Under the pieces are notes generated by a model. That model was given only the letters and a program-made list of their open reading frames with translations, searched no databases and was not told the origin of the DNA. A stretch of 64,000 nt of DNA, taken from the NCBI GenBank assembly GCA_949825065.1, contig OX463862.1:17457246-17521245 (forward strand), given 5' to 3'. A program made the translations under genes and the position numbers. The stretch is from Odontocerum albicorne (lineage: Eukaryota; Arthropoda; Insecta; Trichoptera; Odontoceridae). The stretch's first letter is position 1. Every line of letters begins with the position of its first letter. Positions 1 through 9,958 of the stretch are shown here, piece after piece.

Positions 1-1085
1 CAATGATGCAGGACCATAACAGGCCTAAAATAAGATGAAGAAGAAGAGGTTTTTGGAAGCCGAAAATCTTCGTGATTTATCGTGAGATGGTTATAATTTT
101 TAGAATAATTTAAATTTTCCAACGTGCACTTCACATAATTATAGTCAACAAATAAAAGACTGATGGAATCGTCTTAAAAAAGTAGTAAAACTGACCCAGA
201 CTAGAAGAGTCCATCGTCAACCGCGTAAAGGCAACTTTACATGACAAAGCAGCAACCAATGAAAGTAGGACGAAGCAGCGATGCGATTGCGTTCCTGGTA
301 AGTCTAATACAGATAAAATTTTCAAAATCTGCTACATCATCCAACAAACAACAAGTACTGAAGTCACCGTTTGCATGCTTCATCATTAACAGAAAATGAC
401 TTGGATATATTTCAACATGGGCAGTGCTCTTCACTTATAGTGTGCTTCCCAAGGTTGTAGCCAAGGTCAAAGTCTTATGCCAAGACTCCGTATACTCCGA
501 CAGATAAGAGCCTCGCTTGGTGCTTAGAGCTACGCTGCGAGCTGGGTGACATATCCTAGCAAACCAACGCCCTCCATACTATCGCAATGGCCACACTGCA
601 CGCTTCGCGCCACGCTAAGTGAGTCTCCTAGCGAACAGACGTGTTGGTTAATTTCATTGTGTCACCAAGTGATTTCACAAGATGGAGGAAGTCTTATTCT
701 GCAATTTTTTGTAGAGAAGTTAAAACTTCCCACTCCATACTTCTAGATAAATTAATATTATCCATCCAACAAGTTCAAATTTAAGATGTTCGAAATTTTA
801 AACATAAATTCTCTGAGAGAAGTAGCTTTCTAATTAGTTAGTTTTGAGAGTGGCATCGTTTGTTGACTCAACCGCTCCCAAATGTCAAATGAATTTGTGC
901 GAAGCACTTTGGTGTGGCCAAGCCTGAAGTCACCTAGTCTATTAGCACCTAGCCTAGCAGTATGCACTTTGGTGTGGCCTTAGCCTTAGAGAGATCTCAT
1001 GATCGTGAAATAAGAGAGAAATTGTGAGAAGTATTGAAAGATTATGACGTGAATGATAAATAAATTGCATGACTGTGAAAACAAA
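1..1085. other. Unassigned AT-rich DNA
   Basis: No gene, RNA or recognisable element was found. The open frames are short and unlike any protein I know. A 16-bp direct repeat, gcactttggtgtggcc, occurs at 904-919 and 964-979, and a related inverted word (ggccacactgcac) lies near 590. This could be an old MITE remnant, but terminal repeats could not be established. Confidence 0.4.
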
Positions 1086-1088
1086 AGT

Positions 1089-1800
1089 GCGTATGTAAGA
1101 GAAAATGGCGAGCTTATTAAAAATTACTAAAGGCGTAAAGCAAGGGTGTGTATTGTAATTATGTCACCTTGTTTGTTTAATTTATATGTAGATTCATGTG
1201 TGCGCGATTTAAAAGATGATGGAACAGGTGTAATAATTAATAAAATAAAATTATGTGGACTTCTGCATACTGTTGATATGATCAAGCTTTTTTGCGAATG
1301 AATACGATTTAAAAAATTTGATAAAGGAGCTGAATGAAAAATGCCTAGTTAAATGTTTGAAAATCAATATAGCTAAATCAAAGGTTATGGAAAGATGTGG
1401 GCTCTATAAAGAGGAATGATAACACGTTCACTGCGTCGAACACGGCTCCCGTGTCCATACAAAATAGCCTTGAATGTTGAGTGCACTCATAAACGTCTTC
1501 CGATAAGGATTCGTCGCCGGTTTCATGTGTTTTGAAGACACGAAGGAATACACTTGTATATGATGTTTCAATAGAAAGTAGAATTTGATTTATAACAAAG
1601 TTATGGGTTTTCAAAAATTCGCGAATTTTCAGCATCTCTGTATGACATTTTATACGCAGTGAACGTGTTAACTCAGAAAATCTAGAAAAGGTTGATAAGT
1701 TCTGTTATCTGGACAGTATGTTTACGTATAATGGGCGAGTTGGAAGGGAAGTTAAAAAAAAGTAGCAACAATTAACAAAGAAAACGAAGTATCTATTTGA
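1089..1800 (+). pseudogene. Decayed LINE reverse transcriptase fragment (family V), split by a MITE
   Basis: Conceptual plus-strand translation, allowing frameshifts, gives a reverse-transcriptase stretch with the RT signature GVKQGCVLSPCLFNLYVD (about 1130-1195). It is followed by a degenerate version of the catalytic FADD region (reads roughly HTVDMIKLF near 1270) and a conserved NIAKSKVM segment. After an interruption at 1419-1671 the same protein type continues at about 1675-1760 with VDKFCYLDSMFTYNGRVG, a segment normally found downstream of the RT palm in this kind of LINE. Many stops and shifts make it non-functional. Fragments of the same family recur through the window (2490, 4600, 40205, 47015, 58785, 59745 and 63690). 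Clade assignment is uncertain. Confidence 0.7.
1419..1671. mobile_element. piggyBac-like MITE inserted in a LINE
   Basis: An inverted terminal repeat of about 16 bp (AACACGTTCACTGCGT) starts at 1421 and its complement ends at 1671. The right end sits in a TTAA (1668-1671) and the left in ATAA (1419-1422), as expected for a TTAA duplication with one mutated base. The TTAAC-type end is typical of piggyBac-superfamily MITEs. The about 250-bp element interrupts LINE coding sequence that resumes on the far side. It encodes no complete transposase. Confidence 0.6.
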
Positions 1801-2288
1801 TTTCAAAAGTAGCAAAAATGATAATATATAATTGTAAAATGAAACTTGAACTTAGATATAGATAAAAATAAAATAAAGATAAAAATAAGATTAATGATGT
1901 GGAGATGTTTATGGTTGAAAAAATTGAGACATAAAAAAAATATATATGAATAGTAAATTGATGTTTTAAGTAAGACGAAGAAAAAAGCTTTAAATTGATG
2001 AAAATTTTTCACATAAAATTTTCATACGAAAATTAGGCTTAACAACTTTTAATTGATGTTGTTATGCCAAATTTGTTAATAAATTCTTCCAAAACTTTCG
2101 ACGTTGGTTCTTTACATTCATTTCCTGTGTATTTTCTTCTGTATGTCGTATTAATGACATGTAAGCCTTTACACTCAACGGAGCTTTTCGATGGTATGGA
2201 CATATGACCGTCGTCGGTGCTGGGCTCGTAGTCGAGGATCCTGTCGTCATTCCAACGTTAATTCTGTCAGAAAGCGATGTTCCTAGGA
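1800..2288. other. AT-rich LINE-flanking DNA, nothing identified
   Basis: Mostly A/T-rich low-complexity sequence between recognisable LINE pieces. It may be decayed LINE sequence, since family V resumes at about 2490, but no protein similarity was visible. Confidence 0.4.
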
Positions 2289-2488
2289 GTTTTTTTTTGT
2301 TTATTTTTAAGTAAGTAAGCCAAACTCACCAGTCACACCGTTGTACTGAATCCGATGATCGGAGCCCACTGGTATGTTTTTTTTCCCTTCTCATTTTGAA
2401 AGTATAAATATGACCAAAGTCATAAGCATCCTTATACTCCGGAATACTAGGCGGAAAAAATGCCTGATTTATTCGACGGGAGTATGGA
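2289..2488 (-). repeat. SINE-A copy, lacking the tRNA-like head
   Basis: The reverse complement of this interval matches the body and 3' end of the SINE at 7443-7705. Shared words include actcaccagtcacacc, gtactg(a/g)atccgatg and gaaagtataaatatgacc. A T-run at 2289-2300 is the A-rich tail. The 5' tRNA-like part is absent. It lies inside LINE family V sequence, which resumes at about 2490. Confidence 0.65.
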
Positions 2489-2489
2489 G

Positions 2490-2740
2490 AGAATAAATAA
2501 CGAAAAAAATTACTAAGCTAGATATGCAAGGTGAACGTAGAAGAGGTAGAACGAGGAAAACGTGACTGGATCAAATGGACAAGATTTTAAAGAAGGTAAA
2601 GTGAGAAATATCAATAATCGAAAATTGTGCATGACGAGATGTATGAATGAGAAGACGAAAGTTTTTTACATGAATAGAAAAATTTGGATATCTGTTATAT
2701 TTGCCTACTCCTCAAAAGAAACGGCGTAATGGTATGTAAG
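2490..2740 (+). pseudogene. C-terminal tail of LINE family V
   Basis: With frameshifts the plus strand encodes ERINNE, a GERRRGRTRKT-like basic stretch, then NNRKLCMTRCMNEKTKVF and a closing VIFAYSSKETA. This is the usual order at the extreme C-terminus of the LINE family seen better preserved at 47380-47775 (RVNKERF, MNVAEAKNVYRNRMKWRSVLS). It is probably the continuation of the element at 1089-1800 beyond the SINE insertion. Confidence 0.55.
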
Positions 2741-2850
2741 TATGTATATTTAATACGATTCTCGATATAAAAAAAATTCACTTTGTACAGAAAACTTGAA
2801 AAACGTGTGTCGATACATTTTACGAAAGAATTTCATAATATTTTTACATA

Positions 2851-3150
2851 ATACGTACTGAATAGATATGACAATACACAATACGTACTGAATAGATATG
2901 ACAATACACAATACGTACTGAATAGATATGACAATACACAATACGTACTGAATAGATATGACAATACACAATACGTACTGAATAGATATGACAATACACA
3001 ATACGTACTGAATAGATATGACAATACACAATACGTACTGAATAGATATGACAATACACAATACGTACTGAATAGATATGACAATACACAATACGTACTG
3101 AATAGATATGACAATACACAATACGTACTGAATAGATATGACAATACACA
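2851..3150. repeat. Perfect 30-bp minisatellite, 10 copies
   Basis: Ten consecutive identical copies of a 30-bp unit that begins atacgtactgaatagatatg. No base differs between units, so the expansion is recent or homogenised. The unit length is a multiple of three and lacks minus-strand stops, so three overlapping minus-strand frames appear open across it; these are artefacts rather than genes. Confidence 0.97.
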
Positions 3151-3189
3151 ATGCGGTGCAGTGTAACCAACAAAAAATCAAAGATACTA

Positions 3190-3562
3190 TCTGTTTTTTT
3201 ATCCAATCATTGAAAACTTTAATGACACACGATTTCAGTAGTAATCTGTTAATATAAAATCACATCTCTGAAAACAATTTAACACTTGTTATGCGGACTG
3301 AGACTAATCGCTGATTATACGCGCAATCAGCATATCTATCAAGTGTACATTGGTTTATGTTAAGTGTCGCCAACAGAATGATATAGAACTTGGTATCTTT
3401 GTGTAGGATGTCTCCCTTGTGGCTTTCGAATGAGAGATGTTCCTTCGGAGAGAAGATGTCTGAAGTCTAAACTTGATGGTTATGATGGAAAATACGCACA
3501 TTCTTCAATAATTTGTTTAAATCAAGATTACAGTGATTGCATTTTAGTATCTCACGGAGATA
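3190..3562. other. Unassigned intergenic DNA
   Basis: No protein, RNA or repeat similarity could be recognised between the minisatellite and the mariner-like element starting at 3565. Confidence 0.4.
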
Positions 3563-3564
3563 TA

Positions 3565-4132
3565 AAGGGTCTTTCAAATTGAGCGTTTTTTTTTTAAATT
3601 CTTGGATAAAACACAGATGGCGTCGCTAACTTGCCTGGGTCTTGTGACATTTGAGAAGTGTAATGTATTACATTTATAAAAATGGAGTCGTGTACAATAC
3701 AATACAACAACGCGTTCAAATTGTTGAATTATTTTATGTATTGTAATCTCTGGAAATGTTAATTGGCCACCAAGATCATGTGATCTGACACCGTTGGACT
3801 ATTTTCTCTGGGGTTATGTGAAAAGTCAGGTCTATAAGAATGACCCTCAATCAATTCCTAAACTGAAGGGCGAAATTATTCGCGTTATTGGTAAGTTATT
3901 AACGTAACGCAATTATGCCAAAATGTCATCGAAAATTTTGACAAAAGAGTGGACATATGTGGAGCTGCAAGAGGTGGACATTTGACGGATATTGTTTTTT
4001 TTTTTATTAAATGTCATACATTATACTTCAATGACCAATAAAAAGTTTTTTGAAATCAAAGCAAATTGTGTGCTTTATTCAATAATAAAAAAAAAGTAGA
4101 ATAAAAAAAACCGCTCAATTTGAAGAACCCTT
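3565..4132 (+). mobile_element. Internally deleted mariner-like element (family M), copy 1
   Basis: The element is bounded by inverted repeats beginning AAGGGTCTTTCAAATTGAGC and flanked by TA on both sides (3563-3564 and 4133-4134), as expected for Tc1/mariner. Between them only the C-terminal part of a transposase remains. Plus-strand translation gives WPPRSCDLTPLDYFLWGYVK, the region around the third catalytic acidic residue, then a degraded tail (EIIRVIG, ICGAARGGHL). At 568 bp it is less than half a full element. Sister copies with the same overall deletion lie at 5168-5706, 48694-48841 and 53346-53870, so this is a non-autonomous family that spread in deleted form. Confidence 0.8.
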
Positions 4133-4281
4133 TATTTACGGGACAGAACGTAATGGTAACGTCGTTCCTCCCTTATGCGAATAAATGTACCTAAATAGTT
4201 AAGGCCTTATAGACACTTTATATACTCACTTTGGTGAAAGAGATATCTCTTGTCAATTGAGAGTGAAGGAGCAAAGGGTAA

Positions 4282-4512
4282 ATGTGGTCAGATAACATAT
4301 ATTTCGTTTTAGATATACAAACTGAAACTTCATTTATCTGCAGGGACTACAGATTATTGGAAGATATCCAAGAACACTTATCTGCAGGAGCTAGGAAGCT
4401 ATCAAATAACACTTATGTGCAGGGGATAAGAAGCTATCCAACAACACTTATCTGCAGGGGTTATGAAGCTATCCAAGAACAAATTAAAACAACGATAAAA
4501 TATTTAGTTTAA
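4282..4512. repeat. Degenerate 35-bp minisatellite
   Basis: The words acttatctgcagg and gaagctatcc recur with starts near 4334, 4378, 4413 and 4448, giving a spacing of 44 and then 35 bp. About four imperfect units are present. The plus-strand open frame through it is a by-product of the repeat. Confidence 0.7.
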
Positions 4513-4599
4513 GAAATCCCTATTGATTAATATGCATCCTGATGATAAGACATATGACCCTCGGGTTCACTTTATGGACCAAAAGAATAGACTAAACAT

Positions 4600-4865
4600 C
4601 CATCACATAACAGATCGAATGAATGAAAAACAACTAACAAAACAAATACACATATGGTGATAATGTCAGTGGAATATGTGTTAAAAGACCAAGGAAAGAA
4701 TGGTTTGATCAAATAAATTATATTTTGAAAGAACGAAATGTATAAAGTCAGAGAAATCATAGTAGAATGGGTATGAGAAAGTGTATACTTAAAGAAGAGG
4801 CGAAAGGTGTGTCGTGATAAGAAATTCTGACGCTCTGTCCTCTCTTCATAACAGGGAAATGACGT
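4600..4865 (+). pseudogene. C-terminal fragment of LINE family V
   Basis: Frameshifted plus-strand translation gives ERMNEKQLTKQIH, then RPRKEWFDQINYILKERNV, then MGMRKCILKEEAKGVCRDKK. This is the ordered C-terminal signature of the family seen at 47380-47775. No catalytic domain is present and the reading frame is broken several times. Confidence 0.65.
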
Positions 4866-4869
4866 TATG

Positions 4870-5165
4870 GTTTGTATGTTTTTTTTATATTTTAATCGTC
4901 AATAACGTCATTGTACCAATAAATAAATTGAATTTTACTCAAGTATTATATACAATTACAATAATGATAATGATTATTGCAGTTTAGTGTATCGCCAATT
5001 ATAAATGAATTGAATGATTTGTTTTGTTTGTAAACCAGTTAATTTCTCGACTAAACAAACAAGATACTATCAACACCTTAAGCCCCGGTCGAAATCAAGA
5101 GAATCTTTCCTAGCGGCCGGCTTGTTCTTGACGAATTTGATTTTTGTGAAGGGTATTGTTTAAAA
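4870..5165. other. Unassigned AT-rich DNA
   Basis: Between the LINE fragment and the mariner-like element at 5168 I see only A/T-rich sequence without recognisable content. Confidence 0.35.
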
Positions 5166-5167
5166 TA

Positions 5168-5706
5168 AGGGTCTTTCAAATTGAGCAGTGTTTAAACTCG
5201 ATTCTTGTAATTTTTTAATAAAACACACAATTTGTTTTGATTTCAAAAAACTTTTTATTAGTCATTGAAGTATAATGTATGACATTTAAATACAAAAACA
5301 ATATACGCCAAATGTCCATCTCTTGCAGCTCCACAGATGTCCACTCTTTTGTCAAAAATTTCGATGACATTTTGGAATAATTGCGGTTCTAACTCGCCAA
5401 GAACGCGAATAATTTCGTCCAGGAATTGATTTGGAGTCATTTTTATAGACCTGACTTTTCACGTAACCCCAGAGAAAATAGTCCAACGGTGTCAGATCAC
5501 ATGATCTTGGTGGCCCAATTAACACCACCGTTTCTGGAGATTACAATACATAAAATAGTTCAACAATTTGTCGAATTGTATACGGCTCCATTTTTATAAA
5601 TGTCATACATTACACTTCTAAAATGTCACAACACACAGACAAGTTCACGACTCCATCTGTGTTTTATCCAAGAATTTAAAAAAACCGCTCAATTTTTAAA
5701 ACCCTT
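5168..5706 (-). mobile_element. Internally deleted mariner-like element (family M), copy 2
   Basis: Same family as 3565-4132 but in reverse orientation. TA flanks it at 5166-5167 and 5707-5708, and the terminal repeats are GGGTCTTTCAAATTGAGC-like. The minus strand carries the degraded transposase C-terminus (EIIRVLGELEPQLFQNVIE, then DICGAARDGHL) with the DLTPLDYF region farther upstream near 5465-5500. Non-functional. Confidence 0.8.
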
Positions 5707-5709
5707 TAC

Positions 5710-6225
5710 TTGAACAATTTAGTTTAGTATGGTAACTAGACCAACATTCTCCTGTCTAGAGAGCTATATACTCGTATGTACATCACGCTCTTTGCACACG
5801 TACCGGGTCTCACTTCTCTTATTGGGCTTAGCACATATCTTGCAAGTTTTGCAGTTTTTTTTTGTTAGTTGATGGAATACATATCAACACATGTTTAGAT
5901 ACGTTCCCTGATTACCTGTTTGAAGGATCCAGTAAATTATATTTAGACCTGAAGACTGTAATTGATATCTAGATTTAGATGTCAAAACCTACAAGATGTA
6001 ACACTTCACTGCACATTGATGACAGGACGTCAAATTTCATGCATGTATTCATTCTCAAGGGCCGGGATGACGAACCTATTTCTTCAAGTATCTCAAAGAA
6101 TATGCCCAATTCTCATTAAAAAAATCGCGTGTCACGTGAAATACTTAAATTAAAATTAAGAATCGAAATATTTTTTACACAATTAGGTTTATTGTAAACA
6201 TATTAAAAATATTGAGTTTCATATG
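5710..6225. other. Unassigned DNA
   Basis: No coding or repeat similarity was recognised. Short open frames here are not convincing. Confidence 0.35.
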
Positions 6226-6228
6226 TTT

Positions 6229-6460
6229 TTTTTAAATGTCCAGCTCAGTGAGGTTTTCGTCGTTATTTGTCTGATGCCAATTTACTAATTTGTGATCTAT
6301 AGAGTTGGAGATTTTTGATCTCGTACATGCTGCAATCAAATCTTGACCAAGGTTCGATTCGACGTTCGATTCGATAAAATTCATCGACGAAATCAATTGT
6401 TCGTAAACATACGTTGACCCAAATATTGTCAAAATAGCGGTTTCGTTGACTTAAATTCAT
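6229..6460 (-). pseudogene. C-terminal (dimerisation) fragment of a hAT-type transposase
   Basis: The minus strand encodes ILTIFGSTYVYEQLISSMNF, matching the pattern FGSTYVCEQTFSxMN that is characteristic of the hAT C-terminal dimerisation region in ZBED/GTF2IRD2-like domesticated and mobile transposases. It continues with ESNLGQDLIAACTRS. The match starts partway into the domain and no DDE core or BED finger is visible, so this is a 3' relic. The family pattern is recalled from general knowledge. Confidence 0.6.
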
Positions 6461-6845
6461 AACAAGACACTAGAACACAAAACACTCCCTCTACTTCACG
6501 TTTGGCCGAAATCTTTCTCTTTCTCGCTCGCTCGTGGGGACCCGTGTCACATATGCATATTGTATTAGATATGGGAAAGAGTAGTTAACTAACATGAGAA
6601 CGAATCTTTTTCAGTCTTTTAGTAAAATAAACTACTTTGCTAGTTTATTTAGTTGAATTAATAATTGTTTGCCGAGTGAATGGAACAAAAAGGAACTCGA
6701 CTTACATACTGTTTTAAAACGAAATTCGAGCGTCATCAAAAATTGACCGCGTATGACCGGTTCACCATACCTCCTCTAGGGTATTGTCTATGTTATAAAT
6801 CAGGAGACTATAGTTTAAACGTTGAAATTTTTTCAAAAATATTCA

Positions 6846-7172
6846 CTACTTACAAGTAATATGTAATTTTTTTGGAAGAATATCACGAAAAAACATTGGA
6901 CCCGGGCTCAAACATTCTTGCTTTACCCTTTTTGAAATATTAAATCTCTCAGTCAAGATACCATTTATTCTAAAACATGCTCCACTTTTGGCATATAATA
7001 ACGCAATACCACGTATTAATTTACATTCAACACCGTATCCTTTCAATATTTTCCATAGCTTGCCTCTTATGACGAGGTCATTATCACTGGGAAACAATAC
7101 AGTAATACCAACACATAATGTCTGGTGACGATGATTAACATTGTCGAGACAGAAAATACAGTTAACCAGCAT
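6846..7172 (-). pseudogene. LINE reverse transcriptase fragment
   Basis: Minus-strand translation contains LWKILKGYGVECKLIRGIAL, then SGACFRINGILTERFNI, then RVKQECLSPG. This corresponds to RT palm motifs (L..YGV..KLIR.I..LY, then V(R/K)QGC.LSP). The G of the QGC motif is replaced by E and the catalytic ADD motif is not present, so it is an inactive fragment of roughly 100 residues. It may belong to family V, whose equivalent segment lies at 1130-1195 on the opposite strand. Confidence 0.7.
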
Positions 7173-7442
7173 AAACTGTGGTCAAGTGAAACTCGATCCA
7201 ACTTCCTCGTAAGGCATGCAAAATGGTTTTATGTTATAACGTGTAATAGAGTCGCGAGCAGAATCGTACATTGCCAACCTTTGTTATCAACGTTATATTG
7301 ATGTTTGCGTTATACAGCGGCGTTATACAAAAACATCATGTTCCTTCGGTAATGTTACACGTTCTTCCTGACTATCCTTTTTTATTTATACTATCCATAA
7401 AACATAATTTAATGGATAGGTGAAAAATGCAACATAATTTAA

Positions 7443-7710
7443 TTGAGATGCATGACCTGCGCAGTAACGCACTGGGCTTCCGTGCAGAAGATTCTCGGTT
7501 CGAACCCCGCGCTTTACTTCTCTCAAATGACACAGGTATAAGGATACCTATGACTTCTGTCATATCTATTCTTTCAAAAAGGGAAAAAAACATGCCGGTG
7601 GGCTACGATCGTTTTACTACTGTGTACCATCGGATCCAGTACAGCGGTGTGACTGGTGAGTTTGCTGTTTTGCAACGGCTCTCACTTAAAAAATAATAAT
7701 TACACGGCAC
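7443..7710 (+). repeat. tRNA-derived SINE-A, full-length copy
   Basis: The 5' head has RNA polymerase III internal promoter elements. A box A-like tgacctgcgcagtaacgca is followed about 40 bp later by the box B ggttcgaacccc. A unique body (tataaggatacctatgacttctg ... gcggtgtgactggtgag) ends in an A-rich aaaaaataataatt tail. The cloverleaf cannot close, since acceptor arms do not pair, so this is a SINE rather than a tRNA gene. Other copies are at 2289-2488 and 55200-55392 (both minus). Confidence 0.75.
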
Positions 7711-7969
7711 AGCTTCGATTTCCAACTAAATTAACGTCACAATGGCGAGGAGATTCTCAACTACGAGTTTCTAAAAACAATAATAATTCTAAAAACCTTA
7801 TTTTTGTGGATTTATAGAACCGCGTCAATAAGTAAAGAGGTCTATGACGAAGTGGTCTTATTCCTGAATCATAATAATAATATAGGGGCAATTTATATAG
7901 CGCCGTTAAGAGAGCAGACTCTCCTCCAAAGCGCTCTAACTCGGAATTCGAGCCCACTATTTCAGAAGC

Positions 7970-8552
7970 TGTACCGGACGGGCACAAATGAACTGTAGCT
8001 AAGCACGTTGGTTGCCGCGTCGCACTCAGAGAATCTAGGTCGCGAATTCCGTAGCGAAGATCCAGAAGAAGAAGGAAGCAGGGTGGAGAGATTCCTCTCA
8101 GGCAGGTCGAAGTAGGTAGCGGGTCTCAAGTAAAACACAGTTACTGAGAATAAGTAGTAGAGTATATTTTCGCAAACAGGGGGCCCTCTATATTAATGGT
8201 CAGTCGGCCGTCACAGGCACCCATTGCCCGCGAAATACAACCACTTTTGGGGTTTTGGGCGCTGCTTACGCCGACTGGGCCCCGACCTACTCCGATCGCA
8301 TCTTCCCGCAAGTCACTTATTTCCATTGCGGTCGCGAACGCGATCGGAGTCAAACAAACGTACATTTTACCAGAGTATTACATTTACAAGAACATTACAG
8401 AACGATTATAACTATAGCAGAGTTCATATACAGAATTACACACAGTTTCCATTACAAAATATTAGGTGAATTTGCCTACACATCTACACAACATTGTCTA
8501 TTTCATCATACCACATACACACACACAAGGGTGACGGCACACGTCCGATACA
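7970..8552. mobile_element. Solo LTR with 5-bp target-site duplication
   Basis: The insert begins TGTACCGGACG and ends CGTCCGATACA, near-perfect short inverted ends with canonical TG...CA. It is flanked by a GAAGC direct repeat at 7965-7969 and 8553-8557. The paralogous repeat copy near 36880-36905 reads straight through this point, giving an empty site. No internal retroelement sequence is present, so it is a solo LTR of a Ty3, BEL or copia-type element. GC content is much higher than its surroundings. Orientation could not be fixed. Confidence 0.85.
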
Positions 8553-8784
8553 GAAGCATTAAAATATTACAAAATGAATACATATAAGTTGAGTGCAAGA
8601 TGTTAGGAAGGTGGTGACTGCGGCTATTATGTTAGATGAGATACCTCCCCGCATCTGCATATGCTCAGAAAAACATAATTTATTAGAAAACCCCATTGAA
8701 CTTACCATGGGTAGACGAGCTACAAAGAAACCTTGTAGACTGTCTGATAAGTGATAGAAACACTTTAGGTGAAGTGTAATGTAT

Positions 8785-9075
8785 GTGTGTAGCGTTCATG
8801 CAGAGTATATGCCAAATAAAGCTACAGTTTACTGACTTACGAGTATATGTAGTGTTCATATAGATGTTGAGTATATGCCAAATTGAGCTTCAATAAAGTT
8901 TACTCACTTAGGTGTAGTGTATGTGTGTAGTGTTCATATATATGTAGATGTTGAGTATATGCCAAATTGAGCTTCAATAAAGTTTACTCACTTAGGTGTA
9001 GTGTATGTGTGTAGTGTTCATATATATGTAGATGTTGAGTATATGCCAAAATGAGCCTCAATATAGTTTACAGTC
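8785..9075. repeat. 84-bp tandem repeat, about 3.4 copies
   Basis: The word gagtatatgccaaa recurs with gtatat at 8871, 8955 and 9039, a spacing of 84 bp. A diverged partial unit is near 8800. It lies at the 3' side of repeat R-A, whose other copy (near 37330-37360) has only one equivalent of the gtgtagtgttcat motif, so the expansion is specific to this copy. Confidence 0.85.
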
Positions 9076-9251
9076 ATCCATTTACTTAGTTTGCGTCACG
9101 TACCACGGAAGTCTTAAACATACTTTATGTAGCTTTTCAGGCGGATCAACATTATACTAACTTTTTCCAGCCCCTAATCTTGCTGCATTCTGTCGTACAC
9201 CGTTCTTTTCTTAGGTGAAGGAGTTCCAATGTACATAAAAGCAATACTTAC

Positions 9252-9456
9252 TTTAAATCTCTAGGTGCTGTTTTGACAGTGATGTAGATCCAATAAGGTC
9301 TGTTCCCGGTGAGAAGGAAGCCGATAACGAGGGCGGCCAGGGTCTTGACTATGGGAGAGAAGGGCAGTAGAAATAGGGGCAGTGCCAGACCCGCTACTGA
9401 AGCCTGAACCTGCCGCCTGATCTTCTCGTCTCCCTTTACGGACTGCATGGTAACTG
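9252..9456 (-). CDS. Candidate host-gene exon resembling N-terminus of a fatty acid transport protein (SLC27/FATP)
   Basis: A GC-rich island in AT-rich DNA has an ATG at 9448 (minus) and encodes about 65 residues: a charged start (MQSVKGDEKIRRQVQ), a hydrophobic stretch of about 30 residues (GLALPLFLLPF ... LAALVIGFLL), then NRPYWIYITVKTAPRDLK. It ends at a strong donor, GTAAGTAT, with an intron of phase 2. Upstream a pyrimidine tract and AG (TTCTACTTTTCCAG, with a CAGCAG pair) could be the acceptor, leaving a few bases of 5' UTR before the ATG. An N-terminal membrane segment followed by a TA(K/R)RDL-type motif is what FATP acyl-CoA synthetases show. That assignment is from memory and tentative; that it is a real exon is likelier. 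No other exon of this gene was found. Confidence 0.5.
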
Positions 9457-9571
9457 CTGGAAAAGTAGAACATTATTTATTTATTCGTTTATGGTTGATT
9501 TCGACCATTAACAATTTTTACTAAATGAAGATCACTCTGAGATTTTTTAATGAAGAAATATTAATAAAAAA

Positions 9572-9674
<103 letters not shown>

Positions 9675-9874
9675 NNNNNNNNNNNNNNNNNNNNNNNNNN
9701 NNNNNNNNNNNNNNNNNNNNNNNNNNNNNNNNNNNNNNNNNNNNNNNNNNNNNNNNNNNNNNNNNNNNNNNNNNNNNNNNNNNNNNNNNNNNNNNNNNNN
9801 NNNNNNNNNNNNNNNNNNNNNNNNNNNNNNNNNNNNNNNNNNNNNNNNNNNNNNNNNNNNNNNNNNNNNNNNNN
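9675..9874. other. Assembly gap (200 N)
   Basis: Exactly 200 N characters, a common placeholder length, so the true distance is unknown. The gap is bounded by (TA)n on the left and satellite on the right, so the left end of the array is not resolved. Confidence 0.98.
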
Positions 9875-9958
9875 CGTTGCAAAATATTGAAATTTAGCAA
9901 AATTTTGCCGTTTTAGGACAAAAAAACCATGGGAACACGGGGAACAAATAATAATTCT

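Larger units (their letters stand above)
7800..9080 (+). repeat. Dispersed repeat R-A, copy 1 (interrupted by a solo LTR)
   Basis: Sequence at 7840-7969 plus 8553-8800 is co-linear with 36780-37350. Shared words include agagagca(g/a)actctc, aattcgag/aatac, attaaaatattaca, cataagttgag, ttcttccgcatctgtata-like and gtgtatgtgtgtagtgttcat. In this copy a 583-bp insert splits it at 7970-8552; in the other copy the insert is a SINE at a different place. The repeat's own nature is unknown; no coding was seen. Confidence 0.7.

Noticed and set aside
2851..3150. CRISPR-like array
   Set aside because: The units are head-to-tail without spacers, and the genome is eukaryotic; it is a minisatellite.
2750..3206. 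Three overlapping minus-strand open frames of 100-140 residues with perfect repeats
   Set aside because: They only reflect the stop-free 30-bp minisatellite; unique sequence contributes few residues and no start context or splice signals support a gene.
7443..7520. tRNA gene on the plus strand
   Set aside because: Internal promoter boxes are present, but there is no cloverleaf closure, and the same head occurs with SINE-A at 55200-55392.
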